A stretch of DNA of 64,000 nt. It comes from Lachnospiraceae bacterium. Lineage in GTDB: Bacteria; Bacillota; Clostridia; Lachnospirales; Lachnospiraceae. Below, one piece after another: positions 33,443-42,146 of the stretch. Position numbers and translations under genes: made by a program. The DNA is taken from positions 62,001 through 126,000 of the forward strand of contig CABJAW010000006.1 of assembly GCA_902363665.1 (NCBI GenBank), given 5' to 3'. A model generated the notes under the pieces. It was not told the origin of the DNA and did no database searches. It saw only the letters and a program-made list of their open reading frames with translations. Position 1 is the first letter of the stretch. Every line of letters starts with the position of its first letter.

Positions 33443-34261
33443 ATGGCGAAAAGATATTATTGGTTAAAGCTTCCTGACGGATTTTTCCGTCAGAAGGCTA
33501 TCAAAAAACTTCGGAAGATTGCCGGAGGAGACACCTACACAATTATTTACCTGAAAATGCTTCTTGTGGCGATGAAACAGGATGGAAGACTTTACTTCGA
33601 GGGAGTAGAAGCAACATTCTATGACGAGCTTGCTCTGGACCTGGACGAAGAAGTTGAAAATGTAAGAGTGACGGTTATGTTTTTGATTCAGCAGGACCTC
33701 ATGCAGCTGATTGACGAAACCGAATATTCACTGTCGGAATGCTCCAAAATGACAGGGTCGGAAAGTGCCAGTGCTGAAAGAATGAGACGGTTAAGAGACA
33801 AAAAAGCGTCACAATGTGACATTGAAGTGACGGAACAGTTACGCATAGGTGACGTAGAGAAAGAGATAGAGAAAGAGATAGAGTTAGATAAAGAGAAAGA
33901 TAATAAAAACATTAGCTTGGAGCTTAAAGACTCCAAGCAGAACACGTTCATCTCTCTTCCTCTGATTACAGGCTCAGGAAACTACGATGTGACATTTAAT
34001 TATCTCAATTCACTGAAAGAACTGTTTCCGGCATTGGATGTTGAACAGGAGTTTAGATCAATGGCAGCATGGCTTGACAGTCACCCTCGTAATCGTAAGA
34101 CACCTAGAGGAATCAAGAGATTTATCACTGGTTGGTTAGAACGTTCACAGAATTCAATGCCGGCATCCAGAACACCGCAAGCACCTGTAGCTACAAAGAA
34201 CATGTCAACGGATCAGTATATGGAGGCAACGGCCGGCTGGCGCGAAGGGATGGGTGATTGA
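33443..34261 (+). CDS. phage replisome organizer protein
   Basis: A 272-residue replication initiator of the phage replisome organizer family: the N-terminal winged-helix block is seen in YYWLKLPDGFFRQKAIKKLR, IYLKMLLVAMKQDGRLYF and FLIQQDLMQLIDE. A charged linker (about 115-160, EKEIEKEIELDKEKDNK) follows, then a C-terminal domain (about 175-245) typical of DnaD-like organizers. It should bind the phage origin and recruit the helicase. The coding DNA at about 33.8-33.9 kb has GTGAC repeats and A/G-rich tandem repeats and may contain that origin. GCGGAGG precedes the ATG. Confidence 0.82.
   Translation: MAKRYYWLKLPDGFFRQKAIKKLRKIAGGDTYTIIYLKMLLVAMKQDGRLYFEGVEATFYDELALDLDEEVENVRVTVMFLIQQDLMQLIDETEYSLSECSKMTGSESASAERMRRLRDKKASQCDIEVTEQLRIGDVEKEIEKEIELDKEKDNKNISLELKDSKQNTFISLPLITGSGNYDVTFNYLNSLKELFPALDVEQEFRSMAAWLDSHPRNRKTPRGIKRFITGWLERSQNSMPASRTPQAPVATKNMSTDQYMEATAGWREGMGD
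33808..33905. repeat. GTGAC repeats and A/G-rich tandem repeat inside replisome organizer gene, possible origin
   Basis: GTCAC/GTGAC pentamers occur at 33808, 33816, 33827 and 33849, the first two forming the near-palindrome GTCACAATGTGAC. Directly behind them GAGAAAGAGATA is repeated twice and runs into further A-rich sequence. Origins inside the initiator gene are known from lambda O and SPP1. The repeats also encode the charged linker, so they may simply reflect protein composition. Confidence 0.35.
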
Positions 34262-34880
34262 AGTGACACCTCAAGAATTTGATTTTATCAGAGCTTCGAT
34301 CAAAAGTGCCTATCCAACATTTAATGTCATGCCAGACCAGTACAGCATCAGAATGTGGTACCGCATGTTGGGAGACCTAGACTATAAGCTTTGCGAAACA
34401 GCATTGATGGAACTGTTTGCCACTCATACATATCCGCCTCAGATATCTGAGATACGAGAGAAATGTGCAGAATATACAGTTCCGCACCTCAAAGACCAGG
34501 GAGAAGCCTGGGGAGAAGTACAGAAGGCTATAAGCCAGTATGGATATTACAGGCAGGAAGAAGCACTGGAAAGCCTGACGCCGATAGTCAGAGAAGCGGT
34601 AAAGCGGCTTGGCTTCCGGGAGATGTGCCTCGATGAGAATCAGGATGCTGTCCGAGCGCATTTCTTCAAGATATATTCAACCCTGATCGAGCGCAAGACG
34701 AACGATGCAAAGCTTCCTCCGAGTATTCTGGAAGCGAAAAATAAATATATTGCACAGCTTACCACACACGAAAATGCGGCAATAGAACAACAGCACCGGG
34801 AACAGATAGCAGAAGAACCAGAACGTGCGACACCAGAGTATATAGATATGCTGATGCGGGAACACGGATTCAAGAGGTAA
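34254..34880 (+). CDS. replicative helicase loader/inhibitor
   Basis: A 208-residue protein resembling the loader/inhibitor family of SPP1 gp39 type. These bind the replicative helicase and deliver it to the origin-bound organizer. The N-terminal helical domain (TPQEFDFIRASIKSAYPTFN, MWYRMLGDLDYKLCETAL, THTYPPQISEIRE) is the recognisable part. The GTG start lies inside the end of the organizer gene (8-base overlap) behind GAAGGGA, so the two are made together. No helicase gene is in the window, so the host DnaB-type helicase is probably used. Confidence 0.75.
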   Translation: MIEVTPQEFDFIRASIKSAYPTFNVMPDQYSIRMWYRMLGDLDYKLCETALMELFATHTYPPQISEIREKCAEYTVPHLKDQGEAWGEVQKAISQYGYYRQEEALESLTPIVREAVKRLGFREMCLDENQDAVRAHFFKIYSTLIERKTNDAKLPPSILEAKNKYIAQLTTHENAAIEQQHREQIAEEPERATPEYIDMLMREHGFKR

Positions 34881-34884
34881 CAGC

Positions 34885-35718
34885 ATGGAGCAGATAGAGA
34901 AAATACAGGGAACGGAGAAAGAGTTCATAAAAGTTTTTCAAGAGCTGTGTTACAGCCGGAGTTCATGGCAGGTGTGGGCCGATCTAATGGCGGCAATGGC
35001 TTGCACACTGGCGAATTCGGTGGATAAGACGGAACCGAGACACACTGCAAGAGAGAAAGAATATGCAGAGTGCATCAAACGCCTTGGCGGGGTAGAGAAG
35101 CCGGCCAAATGCTTTGCGATTGTGGTTGAGGCACTGGAACGGAATCCAAATCAGGACTTTCTTGGAAAACTGTACATGAGCCTTGAACTGGGAAATCACT
35201 GGAAAGGGCAGTTTTTTACACCATACAATGTCTGCGAATGTATGGCCGGCATAACAATCAATGACAATGTACAGACATTGGAAAAACAGGAATGGATATC
35301 TGTCAATGATCCGGCATGTGGAGCAGGAGCAACTCTTGTAGCAGCGGCAAACATATTCCACAGAAAAAAGATAAATTATCAGACACGAGTTTTGTTCACC
35401 GCCAATGACATAGACAGGGTAGTTGCTCAGATGTGTTACATACAGCTTTCGCTTCTTGGATGCCCCGGCTGGGTGGCTGTTGCAAATACGATATCCAATC
35501 CGGTATGCGGAGATCCACTGATGCCGGTTGAAAAGCCGGGACAGGAATTCTGGTACACACCGTTTTATTTCAGGGGAGAATGGAACTGTAGACGGCAGAT
35601 TCAGATATTTAAAGAAATGTGCGGTTCATGGATAACTCCGATTGAAGAACGCAACCCTGGGAAGATTACTTTTTATTTTGATTTCGAGAAAGGAGATTAC
35701 AAATGTCAGAACAGTTAA
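34885..35718 (+). CDS. N6-adenine DNA methylase-like protein lacking a visible NPPY motif
   Basis: A 277-residue protein of the HsdM/N-6 DNA methylase fold: WKGQFFTPYNVCECM (about 106-120) and the SAM-binding NDPACGAGATLV (about 141-152) are clear. The catalytic (N/D)PP(Y/F) motif expected about 60-80 residues later is not there; the matching stretch reads ANTISNPVCGDPL. No specificity subunit or nuclease is nearby. It may bind SAM and DNA without methylating, or have a variant motif. The 3' end overlaps the pcfK-like gene by 16 bases. Confidence 0.75.
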   Translation: MEQIEKIQGTEKEFIKVFQELCYSRSSWQVWADLMAAMACTLANSVDKTEPRHTAREKEYAECIKRLGGVEKPAKCFAIVVEALERNPNQDFLGKLYMSLELGNHWKGQFFTPYNVCECMAGITINDNVQTLEKQEWISVNDPACGAGATLVAAANIFHRKKINYQTRVLFTANDIDRVVAQMCYIQLSLLGCPGWVAVANTISNPVCGDPLMPVEKPGQEFWYTPFYFRGEWNCRRQIQIFKEMCGSWITPIEERNPGKITFYFDFEKGDYKCQNS

Positions 35719-36470
35719 AACAGGAACTTGAAGCTGATACTGACCGTTTAGAGGCGGAAACGGTTGCAGACAGTGAAACAATAGGGGAACAGGAAGAGAA
35801 ACCGACAGAGGGCAAATTAGAGGCCCAGGAAGACGATGAATCAAAGGAAGAGGATACAGTTCCAATGGAAAAAGCCTCTCTTGCTGATATTGTTTCCGGG
35901 ATTCCGGCTCCGACAAAAGAAGAAGTTGAAGCGGCAGAAGCTGAAAATGCAAAGCCGGTAAAGCAGAAAGCCAGAGAAAAACTGGAAGCAGAAAAGAAAA
36001 AAGCAACTCAGAAGAACTTTGCGGATCCGGTCATTACTTACCTGATGAAAAGATGCGAAGAGGATCAGGGACTTGCTGAAGATGTGATGCAGGAGGGAAA
36101 GACCTGGAACAAGTGCTTTAGCTATATTGTTGAACAGGCTAGAAAGCAGTCGAATGGTAGATCCGCGGCAGTTGAAGACCAGATTGTATATGAATGGGCT
36201 GAGGATTATTACCACAAATATGAAAAGCCGGAATCTGTTAAAAAGGAAAAAGGCAAAAAGCCTGTGATAACAAAAAAATCGGTTACACCTACAAAAACTA
36301 CCCAAAAAATCACAGATAATGAGAAAAAATCACAGAAAACAAAAGATAAACCTCAGATTTCTGAAAAGCCAGTGAAAAAAAATGCTGCTTCTAAGCAGCG
36401 GAAAACCGAAAAAACCAGTACCAAAAGCAGCGAACTGTCTGGCCAGATATCATTGTTCGATCTTCTGTAG
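35703..36470 (+). CDS. PcfK-like protein with C-terminal clamp-binding-like motif
   Basis: A 255-residue protein with a long acidic N-terminal part (1-80), a PcfK-like core (about 108-180: PVITYLMKRCEEDQGLAEDV, GKTWNKCFSYIVEQA, QIVYEWAEDYYHKYEKPE) and a Lys/Thr-rich tail. PcfK genes accompany pcfJ on plasmid pCF10 and many mobile elements. The last residues, GQISLFDLL, contain QISLF (248-252), close to the bacterial beta-clamp binding motif QL(S/D)LF. The prophage encodes its own clamp about 5 kb downstream. AAAGGAG precedes the ATG. Confidence 0.78.
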   Translation: MSEQLKQELEADTDRLEAETVADSETIGEQEEKPTEGKLEAQEDDESKEEDTVPMEKASLADIVSGIPAPTKEEVEAAEAENAKPVKQKAREKLEAEKKKATQKNFADPVITYLMKRCEEDQGLAEDVMQEGKTWNKCFSYIVEQARKQSNGRSAAVEDQIVYEWAEDYYHKYEKPESVKKEKGKKPVITKKSVTPTKTTQKITDNEKKSQKTKDKPQISEKPVKKNAASKQRKTEKTSTKSSELSGQISLFDLL

Positions 36471-36481
36471 GAGGCTGTCGC

Positions 36482-38644
36482 ATGGAAAAGAGAAAATTGG
36501 CGAAGATTCCGAGAGAGGAAGCTACGGACGAAATGGTCAGGTTTTCAGAACGAGCTGCCGGTACACATATTGTAACGACCAAAGATATCGAAAAAGATCT
36601 TTTGATGGTGACATTCTATCCAATTGGCAAATTGAAGAAAGGAGAAAAGGGTGCTCAGTTAAGAACATTTTTCTCCAAGAATGATTACATATCACAGGAT
36701 CTGACCTCTGAAAGAGTGAAATGGCTGACTGCAGCTTTTGATCGGATGGAATGTATTCACCTGTATGAATATCACTGGGATAGAGATAAGGGGAACAGAT
36801 ATACCCCGAACATGTTTTTCTGGACGGATGCAGACATTGATCGTATGCGCAGCTTTTTCAAGGAATGGAGCACAGAAAAAGATGTTAAAGACTGGACAGC
36901 TGTGACACGCTTTCAGGACATGGTCAGACAAAAACGGCTTGATGAAAGACATGCTAAAGAAACCAATCCAATTGATGCACTTATGGAAACGGTTAAAGAA
37001 ATCCCTGATGAATTCAAAAACTGGGTATCAGAAAAGGCGATGTCATTCAGCAGATATCTGATTTACTCAACAAGATCAAAGAATGAGGCTCTGGTGCATT
37101 GCACTCATTGTAATGGGGTGACACGGGTAGACAGAACGAAAATTCGGTTAAGAAATAACGAGAAGGGGATATGCCCCCTTTGCGGAAGCTCGGTCACTAT
37201 TAAAGCCAGAGGCAGGATGCCGGCACATATATATGACAGGAGGATTGTTTCATTTATTGAGCCAAGAGAAGAGGGGTTTCTGTGGCGGTATTTTACAGCA
37301 CACAGAGAAGTAAAGCTGGATGGAAAGATAAATGATGGATTATTTGAGATTGTAAGGACGTTTTACAAATTTGCACCAAACGGAACTCCATACACCAGCA
37401 GTTATGAATACAGGGAATATAAACAGACCGGTATTGTACGGTGGTGTACAGATGAAGGGTACAGAGAAAGTTCATACTGCACCTTATATCCGGGAAACCT
37501 GCCGGAAGCATGGAAAGACACTCCAATGAAATATTCGGCATTGGAAATTTTGTCAGAGAATAGACCGAGTGAACAGATACATTATGCAAAGGCAATCAAC
37601 AGATACAGGGAGTTTCCACAGCTTGAATGGTTTATAAAAATGGGTCTGTATAAACTGGCCGCGCATCTAATCAATGAGTATCACGATGGTGCCTTTGGAT
37701 CTGAAAGCCGGAATGGGGTCAGGGGACTTAGAAAAAATGGAAAAACAATATTTGAAATCCTTGGCCTTACAAAGGAGAACACACGAGTACTGCAGTCTAT
37801 TGATGGAAACATTGATGAACTGAGATTATTGCAGGAAGCACAAAGCTCGGGATACAACCTGAAAGCGGAAGAACTGGAACGGTTCTATAAAATTTTTGGA
37901 TGCAACACAACGCTGATCCGGAAGGAGAACAGGAAATCGACCATCCATAAGATCTGCAGATATATTGAACGCGAAGGTGCTGATTATCGCGTGGGAGAGA
38001 GCGGCCAATGTTGGCGATATTCCTATATGCAGCGTAAAGAAAGACCGGATATCAGAGAAGAACGTCTGCAGAATTGCGCTAAGGACTGGCTTGATTATTT
38101 GAACTGGTGCAAAGAACTGAAATATGATCTCAACAATATGTTCTTCTATTTTCCGAAGAATTTCAAGAAAGTACATGATCGGACAGCTGCGGAATATCAG
38201 GCAGTACAAGATAAAAAGGCCGCAGAAAAGAAACGTCGGGAAGAAGAACGGATAAAGCGAGAGGCTGAGGTCATGAAAAAACTTCTGGAGGAAATGCTCA
38301 AAGAGAATGCCGGCATAGATAACGCTTTCCTGATAAAAGGAAAAGGATTGATATTGAGAGTGCCAAGAGATGCACAGGAAATCAAGAATGAAGGAGCTGC
38401 CCTTCACCATTGTGTTGGAACTTACGTTGACCGAGTGGCCAAAGGGCAGACACACATCTTCTTTGTGCGCAGAGTGGAAGAACCCGATACACCATATTTC
38501 ACAATGGAATATAACAATGGTCGCGTGATCCAGTGCAGGGGAAGTCACAACTGTGGGATGCCGGCATCGGTAAAAGCTTTCGTAGCTGCGTTTGAGAAGT
38601 TGATGAAAGAACGGGAAGAAAAGATGGAAAGGAAGTGCGGATAA
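36482..38644 (+). CDS. PcfJ domain protein
   Basis: A 720-residue protein of the PcfJ family, always found near PcfK; the function is unknown. A four-cysteine zinc site lies near residues 203-236 (CTHCNGVTRV, CPLCGSSVTI). The C-terminal part, after a Glu/Lys/Arg coiled coil (about 565-610), holds the PcfJ signature: EGAALHHCVGTYVDRVA, then FFVRR, YFTMEYNNGRVIQCRG and the closing helix. The length is greater than the PcfJ of plasmids, owing to the N-terminal region. AGGAGGCTGTC precedes the ATG. Confidence 0.82.
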   Translation: MEKRKLAKIPREEATDEMVRFSERAAGTHIVTTKDIEKDLLMVTFYPIGKLKKGEKGAQLRTFFSKNDYISQDLTSERVKWLTAAFDRMECIHLYEYHWDRDKGNRYTPNMFFWTDADIDRMRSFFKEWSTEKDVKDWTAVTRFQDMVRQKRLDERHAKETNPIDALMETVKEIPDEFKNWVSEKAMSFSRYLIYSTRSKNEALVHCTHCNGVTRVDRTKIRLRNNEKGICPLCGSSVTIKARGRMPAHIYDRRIVSFIEPREEGFLWRYFTAHREVKLDGKINDGLFEIVRTFYKFAPNGTPYTSSYEYREYKQTGIVRWCTDEGYRESSYCTLYPGNLPEAWKDTPMKYSALEILSENRPSEQIHYAKAINRYREFPQLEWFIKMGLYKLAAHLINEYHDGAFGSESRNGVRGLRKNGKTIFEILGLTKENTRVLQSIDGNIDELRLLQEAQSSGYNLKAEELERFYKIFGCNTTLIRKENRKSTIHKICRYIEREGADYRVGESGQCWRYSYMQRKERPDIREERLQNCAKDWLDYLNWCKELKYDLNNMFFYFPKNFKKVHDRTAAEYQAVQDKKAAEKKRREEERIKREAEVMKKLLEEMLKENAGIDNAFLIKGKGLILRVPRDAQEIKNEGAALHHCVGTYVDRVAKGQTHIFFVRRVEEPDTPYFTMEYNNGRVIQCRGSHNCGMPASVKAFVAAFEKLMKEREEKMERKCG

Positions 38645-38838
38645 TGGCAAAACAGAGCATTAGAAGTATTCGAAAAGGAAGCGTTCAGTGGAACGAAGAA
38701 GACCGATTGCAGATGGTTTCCATGCTGGCAAAAGCAGGATATGCAGTCCAGATTGTCAGAAAAGAAGTTCCCGGAGGCGAATATAGAAAATCAGCTCAGT
38801 ACGAATACGTGATCGAGTATGGAGAGAAGGTGGAGTGA
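38644..38838 (+). CDS. small phage protein, 64 residues
   Basis: Not recognised. A basic 64-residue protein (KQSIRSIRKGSVQWNEEDR; ends VIEYGEKVE). It overlaps the pcfJ stop by one base and the next start by one base, which places it firmly in the operon. Confidence 0.55.
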   Translation: MAKQSIRSIRKGSVQWNEEDRLQMVSMLAKAGYAVQIVRKEVPGGEYRKSAQYEYVIEYGEKVE

Positions 38839-39074
38839 TGAAATTCATAGCACGAAAACCAGTTGTAAGAACGGAAGTTTACCGGAAATACGGATTCACA
38901 TATGTAGAGCATAAGCCTTGTTATTGTCCCAGATGTAATCATGTGTTGAATGCGGGGCCAAACTTTCAACCGAAATACTGTAGTGAGTGTGGACAGAAGA
39001 TTGACTTCTCCGAAGTGAAGTGGGAAGAAGAAAAAATCCTTGAACATGCAGGAAGGAGGCTGGCCAATGAATAA
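38838..39074 (+). CDS. zinc-ribbon phage protein
   Basis: A 78-residue protein with two cysteine pairs, CYCPRCNHVL and CSECGQKI, spaced as in a rubredoxin-like zinc ribbon. Function unknown; such proteins often bind nucleic acid. The ATG at 38838 overlaps the previous stop and follows AAGGTGGAG. Confidence 0.6.
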   Translation: MKFIARKPVVRTEVYRKYGFTYVEHKPCYCPRCNHVLNAGPNFQPKYCSECGQKIDFSEVKWEEEKILEHAGRRLANE

Positions 39075-40080
39075 GAGCGGTATCGAATGGTGCGATCATA
39101 CATGGAATCCAATTACCGGTTGTCGGCATGGCTGTTCTTACTGCTACGCTGATAAGATGTCGCTCCGTTTTTGCGGAAACATGAAAAGAAATATGGTCCA
39201 GACAGACCAATATCGAATGGAGGGAGATCTGTTCGTCCTGGATAAACCGTTCATGAATGAGGATGGAAAGCCTGTCATATATCCATTTGGGTTTGAACCG
39301 ACATTACACATATACAGATATGACACACTGGACAAGCTGAAACAGGGGCAAAATATATTTGTTGGAGCAATGGCAGACATATTTGGAGAGTGGATTCCTG
39401 ACAGTTGGATAGAGGATGTCCTTTACGCTTGTGCAAAACACCCCCAGCACAATTACTTGTTTCTTACCAAGAATCCGAAAAGGTACACCCAGTACGGTGT
39501 GCCTTCCGGAAAAGGAAATATGTGGTATGGAACAACTGTGACGAATAGTGAGGACATGGAACGGATATACCAGCTTCCAACTCTGCTAAACACTTTCGCC
39601 AGTATAGAGCCATTGCTTGAAGATATAGACGAAAACATTTCTGCACTGAAATATTTGAACTGGATCATCATCGGCGCCGAGACAGGACACAGGAAAGAGA
39701 AAGTGATTCCTAAGTTCGAATGGATCAAGAGGATTGTTGTAGAAGCTGATTACAATGGGATACCGGTATTCATGAAAGACAGTCTGGTTCCGATTATTGG
39801 CGAGAAGAATATGCGCAGGGATTATCCGAAGGAACTGCAGATTCGTAAGAGAAGCGAGAAAGTTAATAAAAGACTCAGCGGCAGTTGTATGTTGTGTGGA
39901 AAGACAGAAGATAAAAACAAGATGGTTACCTTGACAGCAAGAGCGGTCAGGGGCGGCAAGGCGGCATCGTTTGGCCATATGTGCCATTCCTGTTTTACAA
40001 AATGGCTGACTGCTCACAATATACCGGTGCCGGACCTGGAAAATAAAAAGGAGATTGAAGATGGCGAAGAGAAGCTGTAG
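39067..40080 (+). CDS. phage Gp37/Gp68 family protein (DUF5131), radical-SAM-like
   Basis: A 337-residue protein of the Gp37/Gp68 family. The N-terminal block IEWCDHTWNPITGCRHGCSY includes C19, C23 and C26 (CxxxCxxC), the pattern of a radical-SAM iron-sulfur site, and further family blocks are visible (GAMADIFGEWIPD, FLFLTKNP-type segment, GAETGHR). The C-terminus adds a zinc finger (CMLCG, HMCHSC). Substrate unknown. The usual partner gene tcmP is not present. AGGAGGCTGGCC precedes the ATG at 39067. Confidence 0.8.
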   Translation: MNKSGIEWCDHTWNPITGCRHGCSYCYADKMSLRFCGNMKRNMVQTDQYRMEGDLFVLDKPFMNEDGKPVIYPFGFEPTLHIYRYDTLDKLKQGQNIFVGAMADIFGEWIPDSWIEDVLYACAKHPQHNYLFLTKNPKRYTQYGVPSGKGNMWYGTTVTNSEDMERIYQLPTLLNTFASIEPLLEDIDENISALKYLNWIIIGAETGHRKEKVIPKFEWIKRIVVEADYNGIPVFMKDSLVPIIGEKNMRRDYPKELQIRKRSEKVNKRLSGSCMLCGKTEDKNKMVTLTARAVRGGKAASFGHMCHSCFTKWLTAHNIPVPDLENKKEIEDGEEKL

Positions 40081-40342
40081 AAGAACAACTGATGAAAACC
40101 TTATTCATAAAAAAGCTGTGGAAATGAGAAAGAAGACAGATGAACAGCTTGTGCATTATGTGGAAGATCGTGTGGAAAAAGCACGAAGCGAGGGCTTTAA
40201 TTGTGGAAAAGCCAGTGCTTCCAAAAAACAGGATGGAGCGAAGGAATTTATCGCATTCCTTCAGCTGAATAAGATTTCGGGAATTGGAGCAGTAACAATA
40301 AACAAACTCATAAAGGTAGCGGAAGAAAATGGATACTTATAA
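40061..40342 (+). CDS. small protein with helix-hairpin-helix-like end
   Basis: Not assigned to a family. A 93-residue basic protein, helical, with KISGIGAVTINKLIKVAEEN near the C-terminus, which looks like a helix-hairpin-helix DNA-binding motif. Overlapping with genes on both sides, it sits just before the RecU-like resolvase and may act with it. Confidence 0.55.
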   Translation: MAKRSCRRTTDENLIHKKAVEMRKKTDEQLVHYVEDRVEKARSEGFNCGKASASKKQDGAKEFIAFLQLNKISGIGAVTINKLIKVAEENGYL

Positions 40343-40880
40343 GCGTTCAATAAGAGGTCTGCAGAGCAGATCTAACGGGGAACATTTTGAGGGGATGATT
40401 ATTGCAGCATCCAGATTCTATGAAGAAAGAGGAATTGCAGCAGTTGATAAAACCCCGGAAGCATTTAAGGTACTGAAAGCAATGGACAGGAACAGAGGGC
40501 AGTTCATCTGCTGTTTCACTAAACAGGCTCAGCCTGATTTTAAAGGAATTCTCATGGATTCAACTATGATCCTGTTCGATGCAAAACATACGGACAAAGA
40601 CAAAATCAGCAGAGATGTGGTAACTACTGAACAGCAGGCATGTTTTGAACGATATATGAAGCTTGGAGCAATGTGCTTTCTGGTTGTATCCCTGGAATTT
40701 AAAGAATTCTACCGAGTTCCGTGGGTGGTGTTCCGGGATATGAAGAAAATTTACGGACACAAGTACATGAACCGGGAGGAACTGGAACCTTACAGGATTA
40801 AATATTCAAACGGAGTAGTAAAGTACCTTGATGGTATTGTCCTCCGGGAAAGGAATGAAGATGAAAGTACAGAAGTATGA
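40329..40880 (+). CDS. recU: RecU-like Holliday junction resolvase
   Basis: A 183-residue nuclease of the RecU/PRFA family, which cleaves four-way junctions during recombination and phage replication. Seen: the N-terminal RSNGEHFEGMII, AVDKTPEAF, and the active-site strands QPDFKGIL and ILFDAKHT (D, D-x-K), followed by TTEQQACFERYMKLGAMCFL. Completes the recombination set with the nuclease/ATPase and the annealing-protein candidate. Its ATG lies inside the end of the preceding gene. Confidence 0.82.
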   Translation: MDTYKRSIRGLQSRSNGEHFEGMIIAASRFYEERGIAAVDKTPEAFKVLKAMDRNRGQFICCFTKQAQPDFKGILMDSTMILFDAKHTDKDKISRDVVTTEQQACFERYMKLGAMCFLVVSLEFKEFYRVPWVVFRDMKKIYGHKYMNREELEPYRIKYSNGVVKYLDGIVLRERNEDESTEV

Positions 40881-41925
40881 GATTGCCAGAGTTATTGACA
40901 AATTAAAAAGCATTGTGCAGAAGAACGACCAGTTTCCGGCTCTGGGAGGGATTCTGGTAAAGGACGGGTATTTAATCGCCTCCAACTCCGAGATCACAAT
41001 GAAGGTCAAATTAGAGGCCTCAGAAGGCAGTTATTTTATTATTCCAATGAAGGCCTTTGACTTGATCAAAAATCTTCCGGATGGAGAAATCGACATCAGC
41101 GCAACCGACAAGAATGTAGTTATGATCAAGATAGGAGCAATTAAAAACAAATACCAGAGTTATCCTCCGGAAGAATTCAATTTTGATATTACAGAGGATC
41201 CGGAAGCGGATGGAGTGGAATTGAATGGTAAAAAGATCATGGAGGCTATAAGCCATGTTATTTATGCAGCAGCTGACGGCGGTGCTAATACACAGATGAC
41301 CGGAATTTATTTTGAGGGTACAGACAGCGGAGTTTCACTTGCCGCACTGGACGGGCACGTGGTCGCAGTAGATTCTGTTAAAGCAGAAGGCGCAAAGGAT
41401 ATGAAGCTGATCGTGCCGAAGGCAACTGCCAAGAAGTTAATCTCCATGGGCGTGATTGATGATGTGACTCTTACATATACCAAAAACAGTGCGGTATTCA
41501 AGTCTGATGAATATACCATTTACACAAGACTGATTGAAGGAAAATACTTTGCTTATCAGAAAATGTTTACCGAAGGCGAGATTAATACATGTGCATCGAG
41601 AACTGCATTGATCGGCGCAATGACCAGGGCAAAGATGTGTACGGAAGAAAAGCAGCCGGCAGTATTCCAGATAGAAGACGATGTGCTGAATATCAGTATC
41701 CGGGATAAGCTGGCAGACTATCAGGAACAGGTACCGCTTCAGGAAACCGTATGCAAATCCATACGGTTGGGATTCGATTCAAGACTGGTCCTGGAAACAT
41801 TGAAAGCCTTCACCTGTGACAATATTGCACTGGGCTTCACCAGCCCACGAACACCGATGATTGTGGAAGCAGAGGACAGCGACATGAAAGCCATGGTGCT
41901 TCCGGTAGCGATAAGGGAGGCTTAA
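40861..41925 (+). CDS. dnaN: phage DNA polymerase III beta clamp (DnaN-like)
   Basis: A 354-residue sliding-clamp protein of the DnaN type, which tethers polymerase and other enzymes to DNA. Three repeated clamp domains can be followed, with FPALGGILV, TQMTGIYFEGTDSGVSLAAL, DGHVVAVD and the closing FTSPRTPMIVEAEDSDMKAM, VLPVAI. The host surely has its own clamp, so this is a phage copy, possibly to favour phage polymerase partners. The ATG at 40861 is chosen (AAAGGA six bases upstream). Confidence 0.85.
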   Translation: MKVQKYEIARVIDKLKSIVQKNDQFPALGGILVKDGYLIASNSEITMKVKLEASEGSYFIIPMKAFDLIKNLPDGEIDISATDKNVVMIKIGAIKNKYQSYPPEEFNFDITEDPEADGVELNGKKIMEAISHVIYAAADGGANTQMTGIYFEGTDSGVSLAALDGHVVAVDSVKAEGAKDMKLIVPKATAKKLISMGVIDDVTLTYTKNSAVFKSDEYTIYTRLIEGKYFAYQKMFTEGEINTCASRTALIGAMTRAKMCTEEKQPAVFQIEDDVLNISIRDKLADYQEQVPLQETVCKSIRLGFDSRLVLETLKAFTCDNIALGFTSPRTPMIVEAEDSDMKAMVLPVAIREA

Positions 41926-41927
41926 AT

Positions 41928-42131
41928 ATGATCGAGATTATATCAGTAAAAGATATCAAAGACGCAACACCAGAGGAACTTGCAAATCTTCGCCGGAAGG
42001 GACTTCTTCCGGCAGAAGGAACCAGGGGAACATCTGGAAGACCTCTCAGCCCGTATGAGCGAACCAGAGCACAGGTGGCTGCTACTGGAAACAGATGGGC
42101 GATGGAAAACTTTATTGCCACGCACAGCTGA
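41928..42131 (+). CDS. small phage protein, 67 residues
   Basis: Not recognised. Begins MIEIISVKDIKDATPEELAN and is basic and Arg-rich in the middle (SGRPLSPYERTRAQ). It follows the clamp gene by two bases. No zinc or membrane motifs. Confidence 0.5.
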   Translation: MIEIISVKDIKDATPEELANLRRKGLLPAEGTRGTSGRPLSPYERTRAQVAATGNRWAMENFIATHS

Positions 42132-42146
42132 AAGGGGATGAAATAA

